From contig NZ_CP107836.1 of the NCBI RefSeq assembly GCF_036346615.1, positions 6,076,001 to 6,140,000 on the forward strand: a stretch of 64,000 nucleotides of DNA. The letters run 5' to 3'. Made by a program: the position numbers and the translations under genes. Position 1 is the stretch's first letter. Every line of letters begins with the position of its first letter. This document shows positions 15,738 through 24,329 of this stretch, piece after piece. The DNA comes from Streptomyces sp. NBC_00523. Its GTDB lineage: Bacteria; Actinomycetota; Actinomycetes; Streptomycetales; Streptomycetaceae. Below the pieces are notes generated by a model. That model saw only the letters and a list, made by a program, of their open reading frames with translations. It had not been told where the DNA came from and did no database searches.

Positions 15738-15777
15738 GAGGGTGCCTTCCGATCAGCGTGTACAGGGGCTCCGGGCC

Positions 15778-16617
15778 CTAGCGGGCGGGCCGCGCCGCGG
15801 CCGGGAGCCAGTCGAAGGAGTCGGCGCTCGGGCGGTCGTCGGGCTTGTACTCCAGCCCGACCCAGCCCTCGTAACCGGCCTTCGTCAGCTCGTCCAGGAG
15901 CTGCTCCAGGGGGAGCGAGCCGGTGCCGGGCGCGCCGCGGCCCGGGTTGTCGGCGATCTGGACGTGGCCCGTCCTGTCGGCGTACGCGGTGATGACCTGG
16001 CTGAGGTCCTCGCCGTTCATCGACAGGTGGTACAGGTCCAGCAGGAACTTCGCGTTGCCGAGGCCGGTGGCGGCGTTGACCCGGTCCACGACCTCGATCC
16101 CGGCCGGTGCGCTCACCAGCGGATAGCGCGGCGACTCCGGCGCGTTCAGGGTCTCGATCAGCAGCACCGCGCCGATCCGGTCGGCGGCGCGGGCCGCCAG
16201 GACCAGGTTCTCCAGGGCGAGTTCGTCCTGAGCGGCGGGGTCGACGCCGTCGACCCGGTTGCCGTAGAGCGCGTTGAGCGCCTTGCAGCCGACCGAGGCG
16301 GCGAAGTCGGCCGCCACCTCGATATTGGCCCGGAAGCGCTCCGACTCCGTGCCGGGCACGGAGAGCGCGCCGCGGTCGGGGCCGGGGAGCTGTCCGGCGT
16401 AGAAGTTCAGGCCCACCAACTGGGTGCCGGCGTCGTCGAGCGCCTGCTTGAGGGCGTCGAGCTCGGCCTGCTCGGGGGTGGGGGTCTCGATCCAGGGCCA
16501 CCACAGCTCGACCGCCGTGAAGCCGGCCGCGGCGGCTGCCGCGGGTCGCTCCAGGAGCGGGAGTTCCGTGAAGAGGATCGAGAGGTTCACATCGAAGCGC
16601 TGGTCCGGGTAGCCCAT
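15778..16617 (-). CDS. hyi: Hydroxypyruvate isomerase family TIM-barrel enzyme
   Basis: 279 residues. NLSILFTELPLLERPAAAAAAGFTAVELWWPW at the N-terminus and LLIETLN, FLLDLYHLSMNGEDL, HVQIADNPGRGAPGTG, GLEYKPDD later are the xylose-isomerase-like barrel with Glu/Asp/His metal ligands typical of Hyi. It interconverts hydroxypyruvate and tartronate semialdehyde. First gene of the hyi-glxR operon; its promoter is a near copy of the gcl promoter. Confidence 0.93.
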   Translation of the reverse strand: MGYPDQRFDVNLSILFTELPLLERPAAAAAAGFTAVELWWPWIETPTPEQAELDALKQALDDAGTQLVGLNFYAGQLPGPDRGALSVPGTESERFRANIEVAADFAASVGCKALNALYGNRVDGVDPAAQDELALENLVLAARAADRIGAVLLIETLNAPESPRYPLVSAPAGIEVVDRVNAATGLGNAKFLLDLYHLSMNGEDLSQVITAYADRTGHVQIADNPGRGAPGTGSLPLEQLLDELTKAGYEGWVGLEYKPDDRPSADSFDWLPAAARPAR

Positions 16618-16634
16618 GAGGGTTTCGGCGCTCC

Positions 16635-16699
16635 TTCCGTATTGCGGAAGTTTGTTTCTGCTTAATGGAAGATTGCCCGGAGGGTGGCGGCGCTGTCAA
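16635..16699 (-). promoter_or_regulatory. hyi promoter and palindromic operator
   Basis: Minus strand: TTGACA (16699-16694), 18 bp, CAATCT (16675-16670), then CTTCCATTAAGCAGAA and the palindrome TTCCGCAATACGGAA (16649-16635). Order, spacing and sequence parallel the gcl promoter, which supports both calls. The operator lies about 18 bp before the hyi ATG. Confidence 0.65.
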
Positions 16700-16765
16700 G
16701 GGGGTGCCCGGAAATTCGTGCCGGTCAGGGAGGTCGCGCGCGCCTCTCGGAGGGCATACGAAAGA

Positions 16766-16797
16766 GCGGGGCGGAGGCCCGTCGGCCTCCGCCCCGC
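16766..16797 (-). terminator. Hairpin terminator after the GH16 gene
   Basis: GCGGGGCGGAGGCC and GGCCTCCGCCCCGC form a 14-bp stem with a 4-nt loop, 21 bp past the GH16 stop. No T-run, as is common in Streptomyces. Confidence 0.65.
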
Positions 16798-16817
16798 CCG
16801 TACGTCCCGCTACCGGA

Positions 16818-18260
16818 TCACCCGGCCGGAACCGTGTCCTGGAACGTCGTCCCCGCCGTGCGGTACGCGGCCACCTTCGCGTTCACCTGCGAAGGCGTGA
16901 GGACCTTGTCCTTCACGTGCAGCACGTAGTCCACCTGCTGGTCGTACGCGCGCGGGCTGGTGCTCGTCTGCCCGGCGAGGTCGATCAGCCACTGGTTGAA
17001 GTTGATCGACATCCCGCGCTCCGGCAGATAGGCCGCGCCGTGCGTGCCGAAGAGCTGGCCGTCGATGTAGTACGTGATCGCGCTGTTGTCGATGGTCACG
17101 ACCAGGTCGTGCCAGCCGGCGTAGCTCTGCCGGGACTCGGTGTGCTGGTTGACGGCCTCCCACGGGTCGGGCCGGTAGGTCTCCCACGAGGTCGTGTAGA
17201 GGATGTTGCCGCTCTCGCCCCAGCCGCCGTTGGGCAGGTACTCGAAGTCGTACTCGGCGTAGTCGTCCGCCATCGGGGCCTTGAGGTCGTTGATGGTGAA
17301 GAACGTCTGGACGAGGTGGTCGCCGTCCGGCCCCGACTTCGGCGCGTCGTTGAACTTGACCCGCGCCGCGTAGGTGCCGTTGCGGAACTTCATCGACTGG
17401 GTCAGGATCTCGGTCTGCTTCGTGGACTCGCCGGTGCCGGACGTCGACGTCTCCAGGTTCATGATGGAGTTGCCGCTCTGCGTAGCGAACGTGACCTTGT
17501 CCGGCGCCCAGGTGGCCCCCGGTACGCCGGGCCCGCCCGCGTTGGAGCGGACGCTCCAGCCGTGCGCGGCGATCTTCGGGTCGCTGTGGTTGCTGTAGTT
17601 GAAGTCGTCGAAGAGCGTCGGCCCGTTCTCGCCCGGGTCGGTCGGGTCCGTGGGGTCGGTCGGATCGGTGGGATCGGTCGGGTCGTTGCCCTCCGGGGCC
17701 GTGCCCCAGACCGTGGCGCCGCCGAGCTGCGCGGTCACCTTCGTCCAGTCGGCGTACGAGGTCGAGCCGGCGCCGAACGAGTAGTCGTCGCTCTGCACCA
17801 GCGGCTGCCAGTTGGACCGGTAGAACCGCAGCTGCATGTCACCGGAGTCGGCACCCGGTGCCAGGGAGCCCGCGCCGGAGGTGAAGCCGATCTCCAGGTA
17901 GCGGTCGGCGGTGGCGGTCGGGTGCGCCGGCGTGCCGAACGTGCCCGTGATGTTCCCGCAGCCCTTCACCGCCCAGGAGCAGGCGAACCGGTAGACCTCG
18001 CCCACCGCGTCGCCCTTGAAGTAGTAGCGGATCTTCACGTCGCTGAGCTGCACGGACGCGCTGCCGGTGTTGCGCACCTTCAGCCAGGGCTCGCTCTGGT
18101 CGGCGCTCGCGCCGGACGCGCCGGGGCGGTACTGCACGGCGATCGGTTCGCCGGCGGCGCTCGCCGTCGTCGGGACGGCGGCCAGGGCCGTACAGCCGAG
18201 GGCCACGGTGACCGCGGCCGCCGCGGCGGCGCGCAGCCGGCTCTTCGCGTGTGACTTCAT
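16818..18260 (-). CDS. Secreted CBM3-GH16 glycoside hydrolase
   Basis: 480 residues. Signal peptide 1-35 (ending TTASAAG); CBM3-type cellulose-binding module about 37-185 (IAVQYRPG, EPWLKVRNTGSASVQLSDVKIRYYF); a linker of four to five Asp-Pro-Thr repeats; then a GH16 domain from about 232 with the catalytic motif EYDFE in DDYAEYDFEYLP near 335-341. GH16 enzymes cleave beta-1,3(4)-glucans and related polymers; the exact substrate cannot be told. Last gene of an ABC importer/hexosaminidase operon. Confidence 0.9.
   Translation of the reverse strand: MKSHAKSRLRAAAAAAVTVALGCTALAAVPTTASAAGEPIAVQYRPGASGASADQSEPWLKVRNTGSASVQLSDVKIRYYFKGDAVGEVYRFACSWAVKGCGNITGTFGTPAHPTATADRYLEIGFTSGAGSLAPGADSGDMQLRFYRSNWQPLVQSDDYSFGAGSTSYADWTKVTAQLGGATVWGTAPEGNDPTDPTDPTDPTDPTDPGENGPTLFDDFNYSNHSDPKIAAHGWSVRSNAGGPGVPGATWAPDKVTFATQSGNSIMNLETSTSGTGESTKQTEILTQSMKFRNGTYAARVKFNDAPKSGPDGDHLVQTFFTINDLKAPMADDYAEYDFEYLPNGGWGESGNILYTTSWETYRPDPWEAVNQHTESRQSYAGWHDLVVTIDNSAITYYIDGQLFGTHGAAYLPERGMSINFNQWLIDLAGQTSTSPRAYDQQVDYVLHVKDKVLTPSQVNAKVAAYRTAGTTFQDTVPAG
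17635..17692 (-). repeat. GTCGGT(C/G)GG tandem repeats coding the DPT linker
   Basis: 9-bp units read as Asp-Pro-Thr on the minus strand, repeated about five times, a usual flexible linker between CBM and catalytic domain. Confidence 0.85.
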
Positions 18261-18300
18261 GCGTCTGTTCCTTCCGGGAACGTCGTGGGGGAGCGGGGAT

Positions 18301-19893
18301 TCACGAAGTTGGCGCTGTTCCTGGGGATGCCGCGGTGAGCGGCCGGGGATTCAGGGGGCGGTAGCGGACGCCGAGGGCGTCCAGGCGGGTGGTGTGGTGG
18401 CCGAGGCGGGCGAGGAAGCCGGGCCAGCCGTCGCCGCCGCCGGACCAGGCGCGGTCCGCGAGGGCGCACAGCCTCGGATACGTCTGGTACTCGATCCGGT
18501 CCGGGGTGCGCGCGTACTCGGTCCACAGCTGGGCCTGCGTACCGAGCAGCCGGGACGCGTCGCCCGGCTCCCAGTCGTCGGTCAGCGAGCGGTCGCCGTG
18601 CACCGCGCGCAGCTCAACGGGCGGGCCCGGCTGCGTGAGCGGTTCGCCGGGGGCGTCGGACTCCGCGTAGTCGAGGTAGGTGGCCCGGTAGTGGGCGGCG
18701 ACCACCTGGTGGCCGCGGCGGGCGGCGGCGCGGGCGTGGGCCGGGTCGCGCCAGGTCATCACCGTGAATTCCGGGGGGAGTTCGGTGCCGGTCTCCGCCC
18801 AGCCGACCGGGATCCGGCCCCGCTCGGCGACGTGCGCCCCGATGCGGCCCATGAACCAGCCGTGCAGCGCCCGCGCGTCGGGCAGCCCCTCGGCGGCGGC
18901 CCGCTCGCGGGCCGCCGGGCTGTTCTCCCACTCGGTGGTCGGGCACTCGTCGCCGCCGACGTGGATGTACGGCGAGGGGAAGACGTCCATGACCTCGTCG
19001 AGCACGGTCCGGCAGAAGTCGAAGACCTCCTCGTGCACCCCGAACACCGTTTCGCAGACACCCCACTTGGTCCACACGCCCAGCCGCCGCGACGGGTCGT
19101 TGCCCAGCTCCGGATGGGCGGCCAGGGCCGCGCGCACATGGCCGGGCATCTCGATCTCCGGCACGATCCGCACCCCGCGCGCCTCCGCGTACCGGACGAG
19201 GTCGCGCAGCTCCCGCGTGGTGTACGCCCCCGAGTGCGGGACGCCGTCGAAGCGCTCGACGGGCCCGCCCGGCGGACCGGCCATCGACTGGGACCGGTGG
19301 CCGCCGATCCCCGTCAGCCTCGGGTACGCGGCGATCGGCATCCGCCAGCCCTGGTCGTCGGTGAGGTGGAGGTGCAGCGTGTTCAGCTTGTGCAGGGCCA
19401 TCAGGTCCACGTAACGACGCAGGTAGGAGACCGGCTGGAAGTGCCGGGCCACGTCGAGCATCGTGCCGCGCCACGGATGCGCCGGGACGTCGCTGATCTC
19501 CACGCACGGCAGCGACCACGCGCCGCCCCGCCGGGCCCCCGCCGCGAGCGCCTCGGCGGGCAGCAGCTGGCGCAGCGTCTGGACCCCGCACAGCAGGCCG
19601 GACAGCCCGGCGGCCCGCAGCAGCACCGTGTCCGGGCCGATGGTGAGCCCGTACCCCTCCTCGCCGAGGCCGCTCAGCTGCGGGTCCAGGGCGAGCACGA
19701 TACGGCCGGTGGCGGAGGGCGCGAGGGGGAGCCCGGTGCCGGGCCGGAGCAGGGTGCGCAGCAGGTCGGCGGCGCCCTCCGCGCCGGGGTAGGCGCGGAT
19801 TCCGGTGTCCGGGGTCAGCGTGAAGCGGCCGGGGCGGGCGGAGACCTTGCGGGGCCGGGGGACGAGGGAGTGTTCGGGGCGGGGCGCGGGCAT
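18301..19893 (-). CDS. GH20 beta-N-acetylhexosaminidase, cytoplasmic
   Basis: 530 residues. An N-terminal GH20b domain (SLVPRPRKVSARPGRFTLTP) precedes the barrel with GTMLDVARHFQP, LHLHLTDDQGWRMPI and the catalytic Asp-Glu in HVGGDECPTTEWE. It removes terminal GlcNAc or GalNAc from oligosaccharides. No signal peptide is present, so it should act on oligosaccharides brought in by the ABC importer encoded just upstream (60 nt gap). Full length. Confidence 0.93.
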   Translation of the reverse strand: MPAPRPEHSLVPRPRKVSARPGRFTLTPDTGIRAYPGAEGAADLLRTLLRPGTGLPLAPSATGRIVLALDPQLSGLGEEGYGLTIGPDTVLLRAAGLSGLLCGVQTLRQLLPAEALAAGARRGGAWSLPCVEISDVPAHPWRGTMLDVARHFQPVSYLRRYVDLMALHKLNTLHLHLTDDQGWRMPIAAYPRLTGIGGHRSQSMAGPPGGPVERFDGVPHSGAYTTRELRDLVRYAEARGVRIVPEIEMPGHVRAALAAHPELGNDPSRRLGVWTKWGVCETVFGVHEEVFDFCRTVLDEVMDVFPSPYIHVGGDECPTTEWENSPAARERAAAEGLPDARALHGWFMGRIGAHVAERGRIPVGWAETGTELPPEFTVMTWRDPAHARAAARRGHQVVAAHYRATYLDYAESDAPGEPLTQPGPPVELRAVHGDRSLTDDWEPGDASRLLGTQAQLWTEYARTPDRIEYQTYPRLCALADRAWSGGGDGWPGFLARLGHHTTRLDALGVRYRPLNPRPLTAASPGTAPTS

Positions 19894-19953
19894 ACGGGGC
19901 CTCCGGGAGGGGGTGCGGGGTCGTCGGTCGGGCCGTGTCCGGCGGATCAGGGC

Positions 19954-20796
19954 CTAACCCTTGACGGCGCCGGCAGCGAAGCCGGAGGTGACATGGCGCT
20001 GGAGCAGCAGGAAGACCACCAGCGCGGGCAGTGCGAAGAAGGTGGAGGCGGCCATCGTGGCGCCCCAGTCGGTGCCGAAGGTGTTCTGGAACGAGGACAG
20101 CCAGACCGGCAGGGTGCGGCTGTCCTGGTGCTTGATGATCAGGAAGTTGGCGTAGGCGAACTCGTTCCAGGCGGTGATGAAGCCGAACAGCGAGGTGGCC
20201 ATCAGCCCCGGCGCCAGCAGCGGCAGGGCGACCTTCCGGAAGGCGGCGGTCCTGGTGCAGCCGTCCACCTGCGCGGCCTCCTCCAGCTCCGGCGGGATCG
20301 TCCCGATGAAGCCGCGCAGCACGATCACCGAGAACGGCAGCGTGACCATGAAGTAGACGAGGGTCAGCGTGGGCAGCCGGTCCAGCATGTCCGTGTCGCG
20401 GGAGATGATGTAGATCGGGATGATCAGCGATTCCCAGGGCGCCATCTGCGCGATGAACACCATGAGCATGAACTGCCGCCGCCCCTTCCAGCGCAGCCTG
20501 GCCACCGCGTACGCCGACGCCAGCGCGACGATCAGCGCCAGCAGGATCGAACTCACCGTCACCAGGACGCTGTTGCGCCAGAACATCCCGAAGCCGTCGG
20601 CCTGCACGGCGGTGCGGAAGTGGTCGAGCGTCCAGGTGTGCGGGAAGAGCTGCGGGTGCGACGACTGGATGTCCTTGGACGGTTTGAACGCGGTGGAGAT
20701 CATCCAGTAGACGGGGAACAGGCAGACCAGGACGGTCAGCGTGGCGGCGGCGTTCAGCGGAAGCCGCCGCAGTCGGGCGCTACGGGCACGGCTCAT
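19954..20796 (-). CDS. ABC sugar importer permease, MalG-like
   Basis: 280 residues from ATG 20796, chosen because it overlaps the upstream permease stop by 4 nt (ATGA). Six membrane segments; the EAA loop ELEEAAQVDGCTRTAAFRKVALPLLAPGL is intact, and GTDWGATMAAS near the end is typical of carbohydrate-uptake type 1 permeases. It pairs with the gene at 20793-21779. No ATPase is encoded here; Streptomyces CUT1 systems normally share MsiK, encoded elsewhere. Confidence 0.94.
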   Translation of the reverse strand: MSRARSARLRRLPLNAAATLTVLVCLFPVYWMISTAFKPSKDIQSSHPQLFPHTWTLDHFRTAVQADGFGMFWRNSVLVTVSSILLALIVALASAYAVARLRWKGRRQFMLMVFIAQMAPWESLIIPIYIISRDTDMLDRLPTLTLVYFMVTLPFSVIVLRGFIGTIPPELEEAAQVDGCTRTAAFRKVALPLLAPGLMATSLFGFITAWNEFAYANFLIIKHQDSRTLPVWLSSFQNTFGTDWGATMAASTFFALPALVVFLLLQRHVTSGFAAGAVKG

Positions 20797-21779
20797 CGGA
20801 TCTCGTCCTCCTGGCGGAGCATCTGGCGGAAGTAGAGGACGAGCACCCCGGACATCAGGACCACGGTGACCATCGAGGCGGCCGAGCCCAGGTCGTAACG
20901 CTGGCCGGCGAGTGCGGTCTGGACCGCGTACACGGGCAGGATCGTCGTCGCGTCGCCCGGGCCGCCCCGGGTCATCACCCAGATCTGGACGAACGCCTTG
21001 AACGTCCAGATCACCTCCAGCGAGAACACCAGCAGGAAGATCGGCCGCAGCACCGGCAGGGTGACCGAGCGGAAGATCCGGGCGCCGCTCGCCCCGTCCA
21101 GCCGCGCCGACTCGTACAGCTCGGTCGGGACCGTGGTCAGCGCAGAGTAGATCGTGATCGCCGCGAACGGCACCGACTGCCACACGACCAGCAGGACCAG
21201 GATGGCGAAGGCGGCGGTGCCGTGCGCGAACCACGGATACCGGTCGAACGAGGAGAAGCCCGCACCGGTCAGCAGATGGTTGACGATGCCGAACTCGGAG
21301 TGGAACAGCCACTGGAAGACCGTGGTGGCCGCGATCACCGGCATGGCCCAGGCCAGCACCAGCGAACTGAGCACCACCGTCCGGGCGATCCTGCCCAGGC
21401 GCTCGGTCATCAGGGCGACCAGCGTCGCGATCACCATGATCAGGACCACGTTGACCGCCATGAACAGGAAGGTGCGCCGGACCACCTCCCAGAACCGCGG
21501 ATCACTCAGCAGGGTGCGGTAGTTGCGCAGCCCGACGAACTCCGCGTCCCCCGTGATCAGCTGCCGCAGCCGGAAGTCCTGGAGCGAGATCAGGACCGCC
21601 CGCAGCAGCGGATAGACCAGCAGGTAGAGCATGCCGCCGACGGCCGGTGCGATCAGGGCGTACGGCCAGATGCCGCGGGGTTCCCCGGACCGCCGCCGGC
21701 GGGGCGGTGGTCCGGACGTGCCGGGTACGGCCCGGCGCTTGGGACTGGGGGGTGCGGTCCGTTCCCGGATGACCGACAC
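20793..21779 (-). CDS. ABC sugar importer permease, MalF-like
   Basis: 328 residues with a long basic N-terminus (residues 1-37) and six membrane helices starting with IWPYALIAPAVGGMLYLLV. The EAA loop is ELYESARLDGASGARIFRSVTLPVLRPI. It is the second gene of the importer operon, 44 nt after the binding-protein stop. Confidence 0.94.
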   Translation of the reverse strand: MSVIRERTAPPSPKRRAVPGTSGPPPRRRRSGEPRGIWPYALIAPAVGGMLYLLVYPLLRAVLISLQDFRLRQLITGDAEFVGLRNYRTLLSDPRFWEVVRRTFLFMAVNVVLIMVIATLVALMTERLGRIARTVVLSSLVLAWAMPVIAATTVFQWLFHSEFGIVNHLLTGAGFSSFDRYPWFAHGTAAFAILVLLVVWQSVPFAAITIYSALTTVPTELYESARLDGASGARIFRSVTLPVLRPIFLLVFSLEVIWTFKAFVQIWVMTRGGPGDATTILPVYAVQTALAGQRYDLGSAASMVTVVLMSGVLVLYFRQMLRQEDEIR

Positions 21780-21823
21780 GGCACGCCTCCTCTCGGGGGT
21801 CTGGACGGATGGGCGGGTGGGGA

Positions 21824-23092
21824 TCAGGAGCCGGAGTTCATGGCCCGGGTGATGTCGGCGGACGCCTTGGCGGCCTCCTTCGCCGGGTCACCCCCGGTCA
21901 GGACGGCGGTCATGTAGTCCTTGATCGGGTTCTCCGCCTCAACCGCCGCCCAGCTCGGGGTGTTGGGCGTGGCGTGGCCGTTCGCCGCGCCGACCGCCAT
22001 CGCGGCGGCGCCCGGGTCGGCGGCCACCGCGGAGGCGAGGGTGGTCCGGTTCGGTACGTAGCTCATGGCGACGGCGAGCTTCTTCTGCCAGGCGTCACCG
22101 GTGAGTTCCTTGATGAAGGTGAGCGCGGCCTCCGGCTTGCCGGAGGCGGTGGGGATCACCAGGTCGGAGCCGCCGGTGAAGACGGCACCCGGGGTGTCGG
22201 CGGTCTTGCCGGGGATCGGGAAGAAGCCCAGCTTCCCCTTCAGGTCCGGGTTCTTCTCGATGACGACATTGGCACCGCCCGGGGTCGAGATGACCTGCGC
22301 GACCTTGCCCTGCGCCATGACATCGGCCTGCGGCGGGTCGGCCTCGTCGGCGTCCTTGGGCCCCTTGCCGAGCGCCTGGAGCTTCCCGTAGAACTCCATG
22401 CCGCGCAGCGCCTCCGGGGTGTCCAGGGCGCCCTTCCATTTCTCGCCGGACTCGGTGGCGAGGTCTCCGCCCTCGTCCCAGACGAAGCCGGCCAGCGCGT
22501 ACCAGGTCTGGCCCGGCAGGTAGATGCCCTGGTTGCCGCCCTTGTTGAGCTTCTCGGTGGCGGCGATCCACTGGTCGCGGGTCTTGATGGTCTTCGCGTC
22601 GATGCCGGCCTTCTCGAAGAGGTCGGTGCGGTAGATGACCACCCGGTTGGCCGCGTAGTACGGGATGCCGTACTGCTTGCCCTCGTACGCCCCCGGCTCG
22701 GCCAGGCCCTTGAGCCAGTCCTTGCCGTTCAGCTCGTCCACCTTGTCGCTGAGGTCGAGCAGCCCGCCGCTCTGCGCGAACTGGGCGACCTGGGTGTTGC
22801 CGCTCTCGATGACGTCCGGGGCGTCGTTGCTGGCGAGCGCGGCGGTGATCTTCTCGCCGATGCCGTCCCACTCCTGGATCTGGACCCGGGCCCGGATGTC
22901 GGGGTGAGCCTTCTCGAAGCCCTGGACGAACTCCTTCTGGAACTGAGCCGAGACGCTGTCGCGCATCAGCCAGACGTCGATGCTGGTCCGGCCGTCACCG
23001 GACGCGTCGGAGGAATCGTCGGACGAGCCACAGGCGCTGAGGACGGCGGCCAGCACGAGCGCGGACCCACCGGCAAGCAAGCGGTACTTCAC
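21824..23092 (-). CDS. Sugar-binding lipoprotein of ABC importer
   Basis: 422 residues from a GTG at 23092 with AGAGGTG upstream. Lipobox LSAC with Cys 21, then a Ser/Asp-rich spacer and a type 1 solute-binding fold (SIDVWLMRDSVSAQFQKEF, VQIQEWDGIGEKI, ALASNDAPDVIESGNTQ). The cargo is likely an N-acetylhexosamine-containing or related oligosaccharide, given the co-transcribed GH20 enzyme; this is inferred from context. Confidence 0.93.
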   Translation of the reverse strand: MKYRLLAGGSALVLAAVLSACGSSDDSSDASGDGRTSIDVWLMRDSVSAQFQKEFVQGFEKAHPDIRARVQIQEWDGIGEKITAALASNDAPDVIESGNTQVAQFAQSGGLLDLSDKVDELNGKDWLKGLAEPGAYEGKQYGIPYYAANRVVIYRTDLFEKAGIDAKTIKTRDQWIAATEKLNKGGNQGIYLPGQTWYALAGFVWDEGGDLATESGEKWKGALDTPEALRGMEFYGKLQALGKGPKDADEADPPQADVMAQGKVAQVISTPGGANVVIEKNPDLKGKLGFFPIPGKTADTPGAVFTGGSDLVIPTASGKPEAALTFIKELTGDAWQKKLAVAMSYVPNRTTLASAVAADPGAAAMAVGAANGHATPNTPSWAAVEAENPIKDYMTAVLTGGDPAKEAAKASADITRAMNSGS

Positions 23093-23114
23093 GGTTCACC
23101 TCTGGGAGAACAGG

Positions 23115-23133
23115 ACCTGACCACCTGACCAGT
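23115..23133. promoter_or_regulatory. Direct repeat ACCTGACC, operator half-sites near the binding-protein gene
   Basis: ACCTGACCACCTGACCAGT contains two CTGACCA half-sites, 23 bp before the lipoprotein GTG. It shares its half-sites with the palindrome at 23266-23292. Confidence 0.55.
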
Positions 23134-23265
23134 GAAGGCCGCTGGACAGCTCACCTCTTGTTGGTGGATGAAGGTGGCATGGACCAATGGAGCCGTCAAG
23201 CCCCTTGTATTCAAGGGATTTTGGCGGCCTCCCGGAGAGATGGCCCGGGATAGCGACTACACTCC

Positions 23266-23292
23266 ACCTGACCAGTGGTCCAGTGGTCAGGT
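23266..23292. promoter_or_regulatory. 27-bp palindromic GntR operator
   Basis: Outer arms ACCTGACCA and TGGTCAGGT are perfect inverted repeats, and the inner TGACCAGTGGTCC has its own GACCA-N-TGGTC symmetry. This is related to the DasR site (TGGTCTAGACCA). It lies 28 bp before the GntR-family gene, so autoregulation and control of the divergent importer are likely. Confidence 0.65.
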
Positions 23293-23319
23293 ACGTAACC
23301 CGCCAGAAGGGGGCAGCTC

Positions 23320-24159
23320 ATGGACGCCGACGCATCGGGGACGGTGCTCAAACGGGAGCGGGCCCGTGACGCCATCCTGGAAATGATCGAGTCCCGGCGC
23401 CCCGGCGACGCGATCCCCTCGGAGCGGTCCCTCTGCGCCACGCTCGGCGTCTCCCGGCCTACCCTGCGCGCCGCGGTGGACGAGCTGGTCGCGACGGGGC
23501 TCCTCGTGCGGGAGCACGGCCGGGGCATGTTCGTCGCGCCCGAGAAGATCACCCAGGAGCTGATCTCGGCCGACCTCGCCCTGTCGGTCCCGCAGGCGGC
23601 CGGGGCCTGGTCGAGCCGGCTCCTGGAGTTCACCACCGTGCAGGCCGGGGCCCGGGTCGGCCGGAAGCTGCGCATGTCACCGGCGGCCGACATCGTGTAC
23701 GTCGCCCGGCTGCGGCTGGTCGACGGCGCGCCCATGGCCATCGAGCACCTGCACATCCGGGCGGAACTCGTACCCGGCCTCTCCGCCGAGGAGCTGGAGA
23801 GCGGCGACCTGTACGAGCACCTGCGCGAGCGCCACGACGTGCACGTCCACGAGGCGGTCCAGGCGATCGAGCCGACCGTGGTGACCCGCGCCGAGGCCCG
23901 CCTCCTGGACGTGCCCGAGCTGTCCCCGGCGCTGCTCTTCGAGCGGCTGACCTCGGACACCACGGGCCGCCCCGTCGAGTACGTGCACTCGCTCTACCGG
24001 GGCGACCGCTACCGCATCGTGTCCCGGCTGGCCCTCGGCCCGGCCGCCGCCGTCGAGCCGGTCGAGGGCGCGCACCACCCGGGCATCCCGCCGGGTGACT
24101 TCGCACAGCGCGAGCCGATCACGTCCTCGACGCGGGGTGACATCCAGTCCGGCGACTGA
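23320..24159 (+). CDS. GntR/HutC-family regulator, DasR-like
   Basis: 279 residues. The N-terminal winged helix is KRERARDAILEMIESRRPGDAIPSERSLCATLGVSRPTLRAAVDELVATGLLVREHGRGMFV, followed by a UTRA ligand domain (about 90-240) with RLRLVDGAPMAIEHLHI and FERLTSDTTGRPVEYVHSLYRGDRYRI. DasR itself senses glucosamine-6-phosphate; this paralogue probably senses a sugar phosphate from the importer cargo. Divergent from the importer operon with shared palindromes between. The C-terminal 30 residues are low-complexity. Confidence 0.92.
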   Translation: MDADASGTVLKRERARDAILEMIESRRPGDAIPSERSLCATLGVSRPTLRAAVDELVATGLLVREHGRGMFVAPEKITQELISADLALSVPQAAGAWSSRLLEFTTVQAGARVGRKLRMSPAADIVYVARLRLVDGAPMAIEHLHIRAELVPGLSAEELESGDLYEHLRERHDVHVHEAVQAIEPTVVTRAEARLLDVPELSPALLFERLTSDTTGRPVEYVHSLYRGDRYRIVSRLALGPAAAVEPVEGAHHPGIPPGDFAQREPITSSTRGDIQSGD

Positions 24160-24217
24160 GGGGGGCGGGCCGGGTGACGGTCCGCCACGGGCCGGTCCCC
24201 GCTCGCGCCCGCGCGGG

Positions 24218-24241
24218 GCGCCAGGGCGTTGCGCCCTGCGC
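24218..24241 (+). terminator. Possible hairpin terminator after the GntR gene
   Basis: GCGCCAGGGCG and CGCCCTGCGC pair with a 3-nt loop, 60 nt past the stop. Modest stem with one mismatch. Confidence 0.4.
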
Positions 24242-24329
24242 AATGGCCGGTGCACCTCTTGCGGTGGGCGCCGGGTAGGGCCACTGTGGCTGCCACATCC
24301 GACGCAACCGACCCCACGAGGTGCCTCGC

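Noticed and set aside
18067..20835. 922-residue plus-strand reading frame
   Set aside because: Antisense to the GH16, GH20 and permease genes; composition is Gly/Arg/Ala/His-rich with no domain, a GC-bias shadow.
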